Assembly (NCBI RefSeq): GCF_027497995.1 | Contig: NZ_JAODBT010000005.1 | Span: 62,001 to 126,000, forward strand | Source of the DNA: Stenotrophomonas sp. Iso1 | GTDB taxonomy: Bacteria > Pseudomonadota > Gammaproteobacteria > Xanthomonadales > Xanthomonadaceae | Length of the DNA stretch: 64,000 nt | Direction: 5' to 3' | Part shown: positions 8,801 to 17,286 of the stretch, piece after piece | Layout: the number at the start of each line of letters is the position of its first letter | Numbering within the stretch: the first letter of the stretch is position 1 | Position numbers and translations under genes: made by a program | Notes under the pieces: model-generated | Seen by the model: the letters and a program-made list of their open reading frames with translations, nothing else | Told to the model about the DNA's origin: nothing | The model's database searches: none

Positions 8801-11619
8801 ACTGGCGGCTGAAAGGCCTGCGTGCGGATCTGGTGATCTGGAACGAAAGCCAGGTGGGTTATCGGCAACAGTTGCAGGACCAGATACTGGGCATGATCTC
8901 GGCAGATCCGGAAGCCAATGTACTGGACCGCCCCGGCGGCATCTTCGTGCGGCCGGGTCACCAGATGTCACAGGAGGACCGCATTCTGCTGCAGTCGGTG
9001 GCCCGGGTGATCATCAGTGATCAGCAAGGCACGCTGGCCGCACAGATCGGCCGGCATGAACCTGCCGAGCGGGCGATCCCGGCGCTGCTACCTGAAGGGT
9101 CAGCGGACGATCATCAGCACGCTGCACCATTGGAGCTGTTCACCGGGCTGCCACCGGATCACGAGGCAACAGCGGCGGATGACACGAGCCCCTTCACTGA
9201 GGTGGCAAGCGACTTTATCCACGACAACGGCACCGGCGCTTTCGCTGCGGATGGTCGCGAGTACGTGATCGTTACGCGCGAGGGCATGCCGACACCGGCG
9301 CCTTGGTCCAACGTGTTGGCGAATGAAACGTTGGGTACGGTCGTCAGCGAGAGCATGCCCGGCTATACCTGGTTCGAGAACGCCCATGAGTTCAGGCTGA
9401 CGCCGTGGCACAACGACCCGGTCAGTGACAGTGGTGGCGAGGCGTTCTACCTGCGGGATGAAGACAGCGGAAAGGTGTGGTCACCCACAGCGTTGCCCTG
9501 CCGAGGACGCGGTGCTTACCGTACGCGCCACGGCTTCGGCTACAGCGCGTATGAGCACGAGGAAGATGGCATCGCCAGCGAACTGTGGATCTATGTGGCG
9601 GTCGAGGACGCGGTCAAGTTCTCGGTGCTGAAGCTGCGCAATATTTCCGGGCGTGCTCGGCGGGTATCGGCAACCGGCTACGTGGAATGGGTGCTGGGTG
9701 ACCTGCGGGTCAAATCGCAGATGCATATCGTGTGCGAGCAGGATGCTGCCAGCGGCGTGTTCACGGCACGTAATCCCTACAACACGGAATTCAACGGACG
9801 CGTGGCCTTCTTTGATACGGATGCCAGCGAGCGCAGTTTCACTGCCAGCCGAACAGAGTTCCTGGGCCGCAACGGTGGGTTGGACGATCCGGCGGCAATG
9901 CACCGCGAACGTCTGTCCGGGCGGTTGGGCGTGGCGCTGGACCCATGCACCGCCATCCAGGTTCCGTTGGTGCTGGCCGCCGGCGAAACACAGGAGGTGG
10001 TGTTCCGTCTTGGCATGGGCAAGGACCATGACGACGCCCTGCGGTTGGCCCGCAAAGTACAGGGCTCGCAGGCCGCCCGCGATGCGCTGAGCGCACTCCA
10101 TCTGCATTGGCGTGGATTGCTGGACGTAATGCGGGTCGAGACGCCCGACCCCAGCGTTGATGCGCTGGTGAACGGCTGGCTGATGTATCAGACACTGGCC
10201 TGCCGCTGCGTGGCGCGCAGCGGTTATTACCAATCGGGCGGCGCATTTGGCTTCCGCGATCAGCTGCAGGACACCATGGCCAGCGTGCACGCGGCACCGC
10301 TGCGGACCCGCGCGCATCTGCTGCTCTGCGCAGCCCAGCAGTTTCCGCAAGGCGATGTTCTGCATTGGTGGCATCCGCCGCAAGGCCGCGGGGTGCGCAC
10401 CCGCTGTTCGGACGATTACCTGTGGCTGCCGTTGGCTACCTGCCGTTACCTGGAGGTGACGGGCGATGTCAGTGTGCTGGAGGAAGACGTCCGCTTCATT
10501 GAAGGGCGCGCCGTCAATTCAGACGAGGAATCCTATTACGACATACCGATGCAGTCCCATCTTCGCCAGTCGTTCTATCAGCACTGCGTGCTGGCGCTGC
10601 GACGCGGGTGCGAGCTGCTCGGTGCGCGCGGATTACCCTTGATCGGCACCGGTGACTGGAACGATGGCATGAACCGCGTCGGGGAGGGCGGGCGTGGCGA
10701 AAGCGTATGGCTGGGCTTCTTCCTTTTCGACACACTGCAACGCTTCATGGCAGTGGCACGTGCACGTGGCGATGAGGCGTTTGCCAGCTATTGCGCCGAT
10801 CAGGCGCAGCGCCTTCAGAAGAACCTCGAAACGCATGCCTGGGACGGACAGTGGTACCGCCGTGCCTGGTTCGATGACGGCACGCCGTTGGGCTCCACCG
10901 AGAGCGACGAATGCAGGATCGACTCCATCTCGCAGAGCTGGTCGGTGCTGTCGGGCGCCGCAGAACCCCTGCGCGCGGCGCGGGCCATGGCATCGCTGGA
11001 TCAGCATCTGGTGGAACGTGAAGCGGGCTTGGTAAAGCTGCTGGATCCGCCGTTCGACAAGACGTTGAAGGATCCGGGGTACATCCGTGGCTACGTGCCC
11101 GGCGTACGTGAGAACGGCGGGCAGTACACCCATGCGGCGGTATGGGCGGCGATGGCGTTCGCCAAACAAGGCAACGCGGAGAAGGCATGGGAGCTTGCTC
11201 GCATGATCAACCCCATCCATCACGCTACAGATGGCGATGCGATGGCGATCTACAAAGCGGAGCCTTATGTCATGGCAGCCGATGTCTACGGCGTGGCACC
11301 GCACGTCGGACGTGGTGGCTGGACGTGGTACACCGGCTCGGCGGGCTGGATGTACCGGTTGCTGACCGAGTCGTTGCTGGGGCTGCAGCGCATTGCGGAC
11401 AGTCTTGAGCTGTCCCCCTGCCTGCCACATGCGTGGCCTGGTTATGCGATGCGCTACCAGTTCGGAAGCAGCGTCTACGTGATTCGTGTTGACCAGCACG
11501 ACGCGGGGCCTTGCAGGCTTACGTTGGACGGCATTGAGCAGGAGCAACGACGGATACCACTCGTGGACGATGGCAATGTCCATCACGTCAGTTTGGCTTG
11601 GTTGCGAGTGGAGCCATGA
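2893..11619 (+). CDS. ndvB: Cyclic beta-(1,2)-glucan synthase, NdvB/ChvB type
   Basis: A 2908-residue inner-membrane enzyme, close to the roughly 2800-2900 residues usual for the family. It polymerises glucose from UDP-glucose into beta-1,2-glucan and cyclises it for the periplasm. Domains in order: a soluble N-terminal region; two membrane helices about 425-475; a GT84 glycosyltransferase domain with D-T-D-T-R at 645-649 and R-R-Y-R-W-I-R-G-D-W-Q at 790-800; further membrane helices about 830-1005; a glycoamylase-like domain about 1040-1560 with A-H-H-Q-G-M-G; two GH94 N-terminal-type beta domains (about 1590-1880 and 2110-2400); and a C-terminal GH94 phosphorylase-like domain with G-T-G-D-W-N-D-G-M-N at 2585-2594, which controls chain length in this family. 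The stop codon overlaps the next ATG by four bases. The product is expected to matter for osmoadaptation and host or surface interaction. Confidence 0.92.
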   Translation: MTQTLGSSNQWLRALGRLWRWNGSARISSSHAEAPLRAQLFNVDQMEVHGRALARAHSVHAVSGREYLLGRLAENERLLDDAYSLLTGLTRDGMRVAPAGEWLLDNYYLVEEQIHTARMHLPTGYSRQLPSLSVGPSAELPRVYDLSLEAIAHGDGRIDGETISRFIAAYQSITPLMLGELWAIPIMLRLALIDNLRRMAVRVMHDGTDRRLANEWAERLNQTAAESPKDVVLVIADLARSGPPLSGAFVSELARGLQGRGGVFSMPITWLEQWVAADGHRIEELVHLESQQQAADQVSISNSFSSLRFLTNMDWREFVESMSEVERILRQDPSCTYALMDFSTRDSYRHVVEKVARLANVSESDVAGMALRLTQAAAKDDPRGYQAHVGFYLVDDGVAQMKAAVGALTPSGRPVSLRPQRVPLLVYLLPIATIVGLFTWGLMNTGPPLDGGLAWLIVALAVLVFSELGIALVNWGATLLVSPRLLPRMDFSKGIPAQARTLVVIPCMLGNVADVDSLVEGLEVRFLANRDPHLHFALLTDFLDADQASQPTDAALLERAVYLIEQLNQRYAPERITEHGGDLFYLFHRPRQWNPGEQRWMGLERKRGKLAALNRLLRDGSTEDFLQVVGRVAALTSVRYVIPLDTDTRLPRDAAREFVGTLSHPLNRAHFDARRRRVVRGYGILQPSVGTSLGGRRSSRYARMFGNEPGIDPYTRTVSDVYQDLFGEGSFVGKGIYDVEAFELALANRFPDNRILSHDLLEGCYARAGLISDVRLFEDYPTRYAADVKRRYRWIRGDWQLLPWLLPWVPRNDGGHERNPLSWLSRGKLLDNLRRSLVPVAMTALLVLGWVLSPAPLVWTAWLLCLWMLPVLIPALRDVFSMPVDMPLKAHLLQVGRSTLRQLLRAAINLSCLPYEAFFSVAAIARTLWRLLITRTHLLQWNPSAEVERSLGSGMKAELHSMGPAALSAVIVVAALLAVVQPASLWIAMPFLLLWLSSPVLMAWLGRSAPPRDANLSASQLVFLGKLARRTWAFFETYVRAENHWLPPDNVQEHPALVVARRTSPTNIGLSLLANLSAYDFGYLQVAGVLERTRLVFATLDALPRHRGHFYNWYDTETLQSLPPAYVSTVDSGNLAGHLLTLRQGLLALADAPVLAPGTFVGLADTLGVLEDSRLTMQLNDKELSKSLADFRSTLAPALEELPAGARDAERILMALVVHAGDIAARWSASVPPAIHALHWPTALLDACQYALAELRLFVAGLSPVVAFDGAVEDERIPTLREVLTRSTNLLAKEHARERILQLEQLAHRAGQFSLMDYEFLYDPARHLLAIGYNLDEHRLDSGFYDLLASEARLCSFVAIAQGKLPQETWFALGRLLTEVNGDATLLSWSGSMFEYLMPQLVMPSYPDTLLDQTSQHAVEAQIAYGALHNVPWGISESGYNTVDARMNYQYRAFGVPGLGLKRGLGQDLVIAPYASMMALMVAPEAACKNLQRLDALGFNGDFGFYEAIDYTPTRVPPGQDHVVVRSFMAHHQGMGFLSLVHLLRQQPMQQRFVADAEFQATLLLLQERIPHTGVFHPHEAETPGARAASTEPETQLRIFRNPSTSRPAVQLLSNGRYHSLLTSAGGGYSRQRDMSITRWREDGTRDHWGNFCYLRDVDSGEFWSTSLQPTGVPVEQYEAIFSDAKAEFRGRKRGYESHLEIAISAEDDIELRRLRLSNRSRHARTIEITTYAEVVLAAPIVDELHPAFSNLFVQSEIVPERQALLCTRRPRSHDEVSPWMFHLVAVHDADISAISYETDRARFLGRGCTPRAPQALSSDEVLSNSEGSVLDPIVAIRCRIELAPGQSVMVDMVYGVGVDRDACLGLVDKYRDRRLADRVFDLAWTHSQVVRRQINASQADAQLYERLAGLIVYAHPLLRADPEVLLQNQRGQSGLWGHAISGDLPIVLLQVSDVDNIELVRQMVQAHAYWRLKGLRADLVIWNESQVGYRQQLQDQILGMISADPEANVLDRPGGIFVRPGHQMSQEDRILLQSVARVIISDQQGTLAAQIGRHEPAERAIPALLPEGSADDHQHAAPLELFTGLPPDHEATAADDTSPFTEVASDFIHDNGTGAFAADGREYVIVTREGMPTPAPWSNVLANETLGTVVSESMPGYTWFENAHEFRLTPWHNDPVSDSGGEAFYLRDEDSGKVWSPTALPCRGRGAYRTRHGFGYSAYEHEEDGIASELWIYVAVEDAVKFSVLKLRNISGRARRVSATGYVEWVLGDLRVKSQMHIVCEQDAASGVFTARNPYNTEFNGRVAFFDTDASERSFTASRTEFLGRNGGLDDPAAMHRERLSGRLGVALDPCTAIQVPLVLAAGETQEVVFRLGMGKDHDDALRLARKVQGSQAARDALSALHLHWRGLLDVMRVETPDPSVDALVNGWLMYQTLACRCVARSGYYQSGGAFGFRDQLQDTMASVHAAPLRTRAHLLLCAAQQFPQGDVLHWWHPPQGRGVRTRCSDDYLWLPLATCRYLEVTGDVSVLEEDVRFIEGRAVNSDEESYYDIPMQSHLRQSFYQHCVLALRRGCELLGARGLPLIGTGDWNDGMNRVGEGGRGESVWLGFFLFDTLQRFMAVARARGDEAFASYCADQAQRLQKNLETHAWDGQWYRRAWFDDGTPLGSTESDECRIDSISQSWSVLSGAAEPLRAARAMASLDQHLVEREAGLVKLLDPPFDKTLKDPGYIRGYVPGVRENGGQYTHAAVWAAMAFAKQGNAEKAWELARMINPIHHATDGDAMAIYKAEPYVMAADVYGVAPHVGRGGWTWYTGSAGWMYRLLTESLLGLQRIADSLELSPCLPHAWPGYAMRYQFGSSVYVIRVDQHDAGPCRLTLDGIEQEQRRIPLVDDGNVHHVSLAWLRVEP

Positions 11620-11867
11620 AACCGCGCGTAGAGCTGGATGCCGCGTTGGACCACCTCGGCGCGGAGCTTAATCACTGGCTGTGCAGAGTCAGGCACGAGG
11701 CGCAGTTCTGGCCCCAGTTCACGGCACTGTCCAGGACGATTCTGGATGAAGCGGAAACCTGGGACAGGCTGCATGTCCTGTACCGCTTGGACACGATGCT
11801 TGAACGCCACGGCAAGGTGCCGGTGATGCGTCCCCGCCGCTCTGGGTCGTTCAACCGTAGCGGTTGA
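11616..11867 (+). CDS. Hypothetical 83-residue protein translationally coupled to the glucan synthase
   Basis: Starts inside the last codons of the synthase gene (ATGA overlap at 11616-11619), a layout that normally means coupled translation and a shared transcript. The protein is small, soluble and probably helical, with aromatic residues in L-N-H-W-L and F-W-P-Q-F and a basic C-terminal tail (R-P-R-R-S-G-S-F). No domain is recognised. Coupling suggests an accessory or regulatory role toward the synthase; this is inference from position only. Confidence 0.6.
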   Translation: MKPRVELDAALDHLGAELNHWLCRVRHEAQFWPQFTALSRTILDEAETWDRLHVLYRLDTMLERHGKVPVMRPRRSGSFNRSG

Positions 11868-11996
11868 CGGGTGTTGTTTCGGAGGTCCGTGCAGGGGCGC
11901 GGGCCGAGGCTGTCGCCCTGTGGAAGCCCGGTCCCCTGCGGGCCGGGGATGATGAGCCACGCATGACCGAATGCCGCCGGCGCTGCTTAATTCGTC

Positions 11997-12025
11997 ACAG
12001 GCAACTGTCTAGACTTGTCGCCTGT
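11997..12025. promoter_or_regulatory. Imperfect 29-bp dyad upstream of the alcohol dehydrogenase gene (candidate operator)
   Basis: ACAGGC at 11997-12002 and GCCTGT at 12020-12025 flank a central GTCTAGAC, giving an imperfect palindrome centred on TCTAGA. It sits 66 bases before the dehydrogenase ATG, where an activator or repressor site is expected. The regulator is unknown and no regulator gene lies beside it. Confidence 0.4.
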
Positions 12026-12090
12026 CTCGTGATGGCCGGCTGGGCTGGTCCGCACGGGTTTCCCGTTCTGCCCGTTACAGGATGCTGCCC

Positions 12091-13143
12091 ATGAAAACCC
12101 TCGGTTATGCCGCTTTCGATACCACTTCGCCGTTGGCTGCCTATGCCTTCGAGCGCCGCGAACTGCGTGGCAACGATGTGGCGATGGAAATCCTTTACTG
12201 CGGCGTCTGCCATTCAGACCTGCATACCGCACGCAATGACTGGGGCTGGAGTTACTACCCGATCGTGCCGGGCCACGAAATTGTCGGCCGGGTGATCGCT
12301 ACGGGCCCGCAGGTCAGCCGCTACAAGGTGGGAGACCATGTCGCAGTGGGTTGCATGGTCGACAGCTGCATGGAATGCGACCAGTGCCACAAGGGGGAAG
12401 AGCAGTTGTGCCGCGAAGGCAATACCGGCACCTACGCAGGCGCGGACCGCATCACCGGTGAGCACACCCAAGGGGGTTATTCCAAGCATCTGGTGGTACG
12501 CGAGGACTTCTGTCTGCGCATGCCTGCAGGGTTGGACCTGGCGCGCGCTGCGCCGCTGCTATGCGCTGGCATCACCACCTGGTCGCCCCTGCGTACCTGG
12601 AACGTGGGCCCGGGCAGCCGCGTTGGCGTGATCGGACTGGGCGGGCTGGGTCACATGGCGGTCAAGCTGGCGGTGGGCCTGGGCGCCGAAGTCACGGTAC
12701 TGAGCCGCAGCCCGAACAAGCAGGAGGATGCCCTCGCGCTGGGTGCGGATCGCCTGCTGGTTTCCAGTGACGAGGCCGCGATGAAGCAGGCGCGGTCGGC
12801 GTTCGATCTGATCATCGACACCGTACCGGTCAAACACGAGCTTGGCCCCTACCTGCCACTGCTGGACGTGGATGGCACCTTGGTGATCGTTGGCCAGGTC
12901 GGCCCGATGGATGAGTTCAACAGTGTGCCGCTGCTGCTTGGCCGCCGCCGCATTGCCGGCTCGCCGATTGGCGGTATCCGCGAGACACAGGAAATGCTGG
13001 ATTTCTGTGCCGAGAAAAACATCCTGCCGGACTGCGAAATGATCCGCATGGACGAGATCAACCATGCCTACGAGCGCATGGAAAAATCGGACGTGCGTTA
13101 TCGCTTCGTCATCGACATGGCGTCACTGCCGGCGCAGCAATAA
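12091..13143 (+). CDS. Zinc-dependent NAD(P) alcohol dehydrogenase, YahK/cinnamyl-alcohol type
   Basis: A 350-residue medium-chain dehydrogenase that interconverts aldehydes and alcohols in the cytoplasm. Visible motifs: catalytic-zinc ligands C40 (Y-C-G-V-C-H-S-D-L-H) and H62 (P-G-H-E-I-V-G); structural-zinc cysteines 93, 96, 99 and 107 (C-x2-C-x2-C-x7-C); and the cofactor-binding G-L-G-G-L-G-H-M. The pattern matches the YahK/CAD branch, which usually prefers NADPH. The start at 12091 is preferred over one three codons earlier because AGGA lies about 8 bases before it. It is followed after 12 bases by an aldo/keto reductase in the same direction, so the two likely form an aldehyde-detoxifying operon. 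Confidence 0.88.
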   Translation: MKTLGYAAFDTTSPLAAYAFERRELRGNDVAMEILYCGVCHSDLHTARNDWGWSYYPIVPGHEIVGRVIATGPQVSRYKVGDHVAVGCMVDSCMECDQCHKGEEQLCREGNTGTYAGADRITGEHTQGGYSKHLVVREDFCLRMPAGLDLARAAPLLCAGITTWSPLRTWNVGPGSRVGVIGLGGLGHMAVKLAVGLGAEVTVLSRSPNKQEDALALGADRLLVSSDEAAMKQARSAFDLIIDTVPVKHELGPYLPLLDVDGTLVIVGQVGPMDEFNSVPLLLGRRRIAGSPIGGIRETQEMLDFCAEKNILPDCEMIRMDEINHAYERMEKSDVRYRFVIDMASLPAQQ

Positions 13144-14139
<996 letters not shown>

Positions 14140-14150
14140 ACCCGCAGGCA

Positions 14151-14177
14151 GGACGGTGGCATCAACTGCCACCGTCC
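14151..14177. terminator. Bidirectional terminator-like hairpin between convergent genes
   Basis: GGACGGTGGCA (14151-14161) pairs perfectly with TGCCACCGTCC (14167-14177) around a 5-base loop. It lies just after the aldo/keto reductase and overlaps the last codons of the convergent small membrane protein gene. There is no clear U run on either strand. Confidence 0.5.
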
Positions 14178-14449
14178 ACTTGTCCGGTGCTGCGCTGAAA
14201 GCTGCGTTCCAACGACGGCAGCCGCGATCGTGCGAAGGCCGTGATGACGGCATGCGTACAGACCATGAGAAACAGGACCAACGCATCGAGGCCGCTGCTG
14301 GCCAGCCACGACATCAGCAAGAACATGAAGCTCAGCACCGCGAGTGCATCGAACGCCAAGCGGCTGAAGAAGCCGATAGCCAACAGCGCCATGAAGTAGA
14401 GCGCTGCGGGCAGTGCAACTATCGAGATCAGGACGTTCAGGATATCCAT
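14162..14449 (-). CDS. Small inner-membrane protein, unknown function
   Basis: A 95-residue hydrophobic protein with about three predicted membrane helices: L-N-V-L-I-S-I-V-A-L-P-A-A-L, L-A-V-L-S-F-M-F-L-L-M-S-W-L and L-D-A-L-V-L-F-L-M-V-C. The cytoplasmic tail is basic and Ser-rich. The ATG at 14449 starts directly before the first helix; a start at 14488 (M-P-R-K-P-P) would add 13 residues and is possible because neither has a strong ribosome site. No family recognised. Confidence 0.55.
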   Translation of the reverse strand: MDILNVLISIVALPAALYFMALLAIGFFSRLAFDALAVLSFMFLLMSWLASSGLDALVLFLMVCTHAVITAFARSRLPSLERSFQRSTGQVDGGS

Positions 14450-14645
14450 CGGGGGGCTCGGTGCGAAGGCGGGCGGCTTGCGCGGCATATGCCTGAAGTT
14501 ACGGGCGCTCTGTGAGCTTTCGATGGGCCGACTGTGAAGTGGATGGGAAGTGGTGACACGGCTTCCATTGCTCGCACACCACCGTGGCGGGGCGACGGTT
14601 TGGCCTGCTAGTTTCAGCAACTGTCAGGTATCCGTAGGGCATGCA

Positions 14646-15200
14646 GTGAGTAAATCAGTGTCGTCGCGACTGGGAATTTTTGTCGTACTGGTGTTGGTGA
14701 TCGTGTCCGGCGCATGGCTATGGCAACAGCCATTTGCCGTGGTGGCGCGAATGAGCTGGAAAATGATGCAACTCCCGGCGCCCACCGCGATCAGTGTGCC
14801 GGTACAGGGCATACGCCCGCGCCAGATCGGCGATACCTTCGGCGCACCGCGTGGCCGGGATCGCACGCACCATGGTGTGGATATTTTCGCCAAACGGGGC
14901 ACCCCGGTGCGTGCCGCCACGCAGGGCGTGGTGGTCGCGGTTCGCGACAAAGGGCTGGGGGGAAAACAGGTATGGGTGATGGGCCCGGCCGGGCAGCGGC
15001 ATTACTACGCGCATCTGGACGACTGGGCGCCCGGCCTGGCGATGGGCAGCCTGCTGCAGCCCGGTGACCTGCTGGGCACCGTCGGTGACACAGGCAATGC
15101 CAAGGGCACACCGCCGCACCTGCATTACGGCATCTACGGCCGCGACGGGCCGTTCGATCCCCTGCCGCTGATGCATGCAGCCAGCCCCGGCAAGCGGTAA
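14646..15200 (+). CDS. M23-family (LytM/peptidase M23) metalloprotease
   Basis: A 184-residue protein anchored by one N-terminal membrane helix (I-F-V-V-L-V-L-V-I-V-S-G) with a periplasmic M23 domain. The zinc motifs are both present: H-H-G-V-D-I-F (HxxxD) and H-L-H-Y-G-I-Y (HxH), so it should be an active peptidoglycan or glycylglycine endopeptidase rather than a degenerate LytM activator. I chose GTG at 14646 because AGGG lies about 6 bases before it and the membrane helix follows at once. It stands 47 bases before bioA in the same direction but is functionally unrelated. Confidence 0.85.
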   Translation: MSKSVSSRLGIFVVLVLVIVSGAWLWQQPFAVVARMSWKMMQLPAPTAISVPVQGIRPRQIGDTFGAPRGRDRTHHGVDIFAKRGTPVRAATQGVVVAVRDKGLGGKQVWVMGPAGQRHYYAHLDDWAPGLAMGSLLQPGDLLGTVGDTGNAKGTPPHLHYGIYGRDGPFDPLPLMHAASPGKR

Positions 15201-15247
15201 GGTACCGCCCCTGCAAGCCGCCCATTCCGCGGTGTGATTGATGAACG

Positions 15248-16540
15248 ATGTTGATTGATTCCTTCGACCAGGAGCACCTCTGGCACCCGTACAGCGCGCT
15301 GGGCAGTTCTGTGCCAGTGCTCAAGGTGGCGCGTGCCGATGGCGTGCTGCTGCAGCTGGAAGACGGCCCGCAGCTGATCGACGGTATGGCCTCGTGGTGG
15401 TGCGCCATCCACGGCTATAACCATCCGCTGCTGAATCAGGCGGCCATCGACCAGCTCGGGCGCATGTCGCATGTGATGTTCGGCGGTTTGACCCATGAGC
15501 CGGCCATCGCCCTGGGCAAGCTGCTGCTGGAGATCGTGCCCAAACCGCTGGATGCGATCTTCTATGCCGACTCCGGATCGGTGTCGGTCGAAGTGGCGCT
15601 GAAAATGGCCATTCAATACCAAGCCGCACGGGGTTTGCCGCGCAAGAACAACATCGCCACCACGCGCTCCGGCTACCACGGTGATACCTGGAACGCGATG
15701 TCGGTGTGCGACCCGGTCAATGGCATGCACGGTTTGTTTGGTGCGTCGCTGCCTTCGCGGTGTTTCGTGCCGGCGCCACAGACGCCCTTCGACGGCGAAT
15801 GGGATGCGGCGGATATCGCGCCGGTGGAACAGTTGTTCGCTGAGCGTAGCGATGAGCTGGCTGCCTTCATCATCGAACCGATCGTGCAGGGCGCAGGCGG
15901 CATGCGCTTCTATCACCCGCAGTACCTGCGTGAGCTGGCGCGGCTGTGTCGCGAACACGCTGTGCTGTTGATCTGCGATGAAATCGCCACCGGCTTCGGC
16001 CGAAGTGGACGCCTGTTCGGTTGTGAACATGCCGGGGTCACGCCGGACATCTTATGCATCGGCAAAGCGTTGACCGGCGGCTACATGACCATGGCCGCGA
16101 CGATCACGCGGCGCGACATCGCCGATGTGATTGCCGCCGGTGAGCCGGGTGTGTTCATGCACGGCCCGACCTTCATGGGCAACCCGTTGGCCTGCGCGGT
16201 GGCGTTGGCGTCGACGCAGCTGCTGCTGTCGCAGGACTGGCAGGGCCGAGTGGCGTCCATCGAACAGACCTTGCACGCGCGGTTGGCGCCCGCACGCGCG
16301 TTGCCGCAGGTGGCCGATGTGCGGGTGCTCGGTGCGATTGGCGTGATCGAGCTGACAGCATCGCTGCGGCTGGACCGCATCCAGCAACGCATGCTGGAGC
16401 AGGGCATCTGGATTCGTCCGTTCGGCCGACTGGTTTACGTGATGCCGCCGTACGTGATCAACGATGCACAGCTGCAGCAGCTGTGCGATGGCATGGTCGC
16501 GCTGGTGGCAAGCCTGGAAGAAGAGGATATGCGCGCATGA
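15248..16540 (+). CDS. bioA: Adenosylmethionine-8-amino-7-oxononanoate aminotransferase
   Basis: A 430-residue PLP enzyme that converts 7-keto-8-aminopelargonate to 7,8-diaminopelargonate using S-adenosylmethionine as amino donor, the third step of biotin ring assembly. Visible features: W-H-P-Y-S near the start, [12 protein letters not shown] in the cofactor phosphate region, [11 protein letters not shown], and the PLP Lys 273 in [10 protein letters not shown]. Its stop overlaps the start of bioD by four bases, so the two are translated together. The length is normal for BioA. Confidence 0.95.
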   Translation: MLIDSFDQEHLWHPYSALGSSVPVLKVARADGVLLQLEDGPQLIDGMASWWCAIHGYNHPLLNQAAIDQLGRMSHVMFGGLTHEPAIALGKLLLEIVPKPLDAIFYADSGSVSVEVALKMAIQYQAARGLPRKNNIATTRSGYHGDTWNAMSVCDPVNGMHGLFGASLPSRCFVPAPQTPFDGEWDAADIAPVEQLFAERSDELAAFIIEPIVQGAGGMRFYHPQYLRELARLCREHAVLLICDEIATGFGRSGRLFGCEHAGVTPDILCIGKALTGGYMTMAATITRRDIADVIAAGEPGVFMHGPTFMGNPLACAVALASTQLLLSQDWQGRVASIEQTLHARLAPARALPQVADVRVLGAIGVIELTASLRLDRIQQRMLEQGIWIRPFGRLVYVMPPYVINDAQLQQLCDGMVALVASLEEEDMRA

Positions 16541-17187
16541 GCGGGCAGGTGATATTCGTCAGCGGCATCGACACAGAAATCGGCAAGACCGTGGTGACCG
16601 GCTGGTTGGCGCGGCAATGGGTAGAGCAGGGCGAGCACGTCATCACCCAGAAACTGGTGCAGACCGGTTGTGTGGGTGCGTCCGATGACATCCTGCTGCA
16701 CCGTCGCATCATGGGCACGGGCTTGTTCGACGAAGACCGCGATGGCACCACGATGCCGGCCTTGTTCGCCTATCCGGCCTCGCCGCATCTGTCGGCACGA
16801 CTGGAAGGACGCACGCTGGATTTTGCCGCCATCGAACAAGCGACGGCGCGGCTGTGCGAGCGCTATGAAAAAGTGCTGCTGGAAGGTGCCGGCGGCCTGA
16901 TGGTGCCGTTGACTGAGCAGCGGTTGACGATTGATTACGTCGCCCAGCACGGTTGGCCATTGTTGCTGGTAACGTCCGGGCGCCTGGGCAGCATCAATCA
17001 CACCTTGCTGTCGTTGGAGGCGATAGCCGCGCGCGGCATTGCGCTGCATGGCGTGGCATGGAACAGCCGCGATGACAGCACTGATGAAGTGATTGCCGCA
17101 GACAGCCGCAACTTCATCCGTGAGTGGGTAATGCAGCGCTTCCCGTTGGCACAGTGGTACGACGTGCCACAGATGGATCTGGGCTGA
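16537..17187 (+). CDS. bioD: Dethiobiotin synthetase
   Basis: A 216-residue ATP-dependent carboxylase that closes the ureido ring of dethiobiotin from 7,8-diaminopelargonate and CO2. The P-loop is G-I-D-T-E-I-G-K-T (about residues 10-18) with the expected T-x-x-G-K-T-like spacing; [12 protein letters not shown] is the second family motif. The ATG lies within the bioA stop (ATGA). It acts on the BioA product. A hairpin (17238-17270) separates it from the convergent glucose dehydrogenase gene. Confidence 0.95.
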   Translation: MSGQVIFVSGIDTEIGKTVVTGWLARQWVEQGEHVITQKLVQTGCVGASDDILLHRRIMGTGLFDEDRDGTTMPALFAYPASPHLSARLEGRTLDFAAIEQATARLCERYEKVLLEGAGGLMVPLTEQRLTIDYVAQHGWPLLLVTSGRLGSINHTLLSLEAIAARGIALHGVAWNSRDDSTDEVIAADSRNFIREWVMQRFPLAQWYDVPQMDLG

Positions 17188-17237
17188 CCCTGGGGTAAGG
17201 GGCGTGGCGAGGTTGCTGGCGAAACGCAGGCCTCACC

Positions 17238-17270
17238 AAGCCTCCCCTTCGTCGTGCGAAAGGGAGGCTT
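17238..17270. terminator. Hairpin between convergent bioD and glucose dehydrogenase genes
   Basis: AAGCCTCCC (17238-17246) pairs with GGGAGGCTT (17262-17270), and the pairing extends inward with one mismatch to CTTCG/CGAAA around a short loop. It lies between two convergent genes, so it can stop both transcripts, although the U run is poor. Confidence 0.5.
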
Positions 17271-17286
17271 GCTCGCGGTTTCGCGG

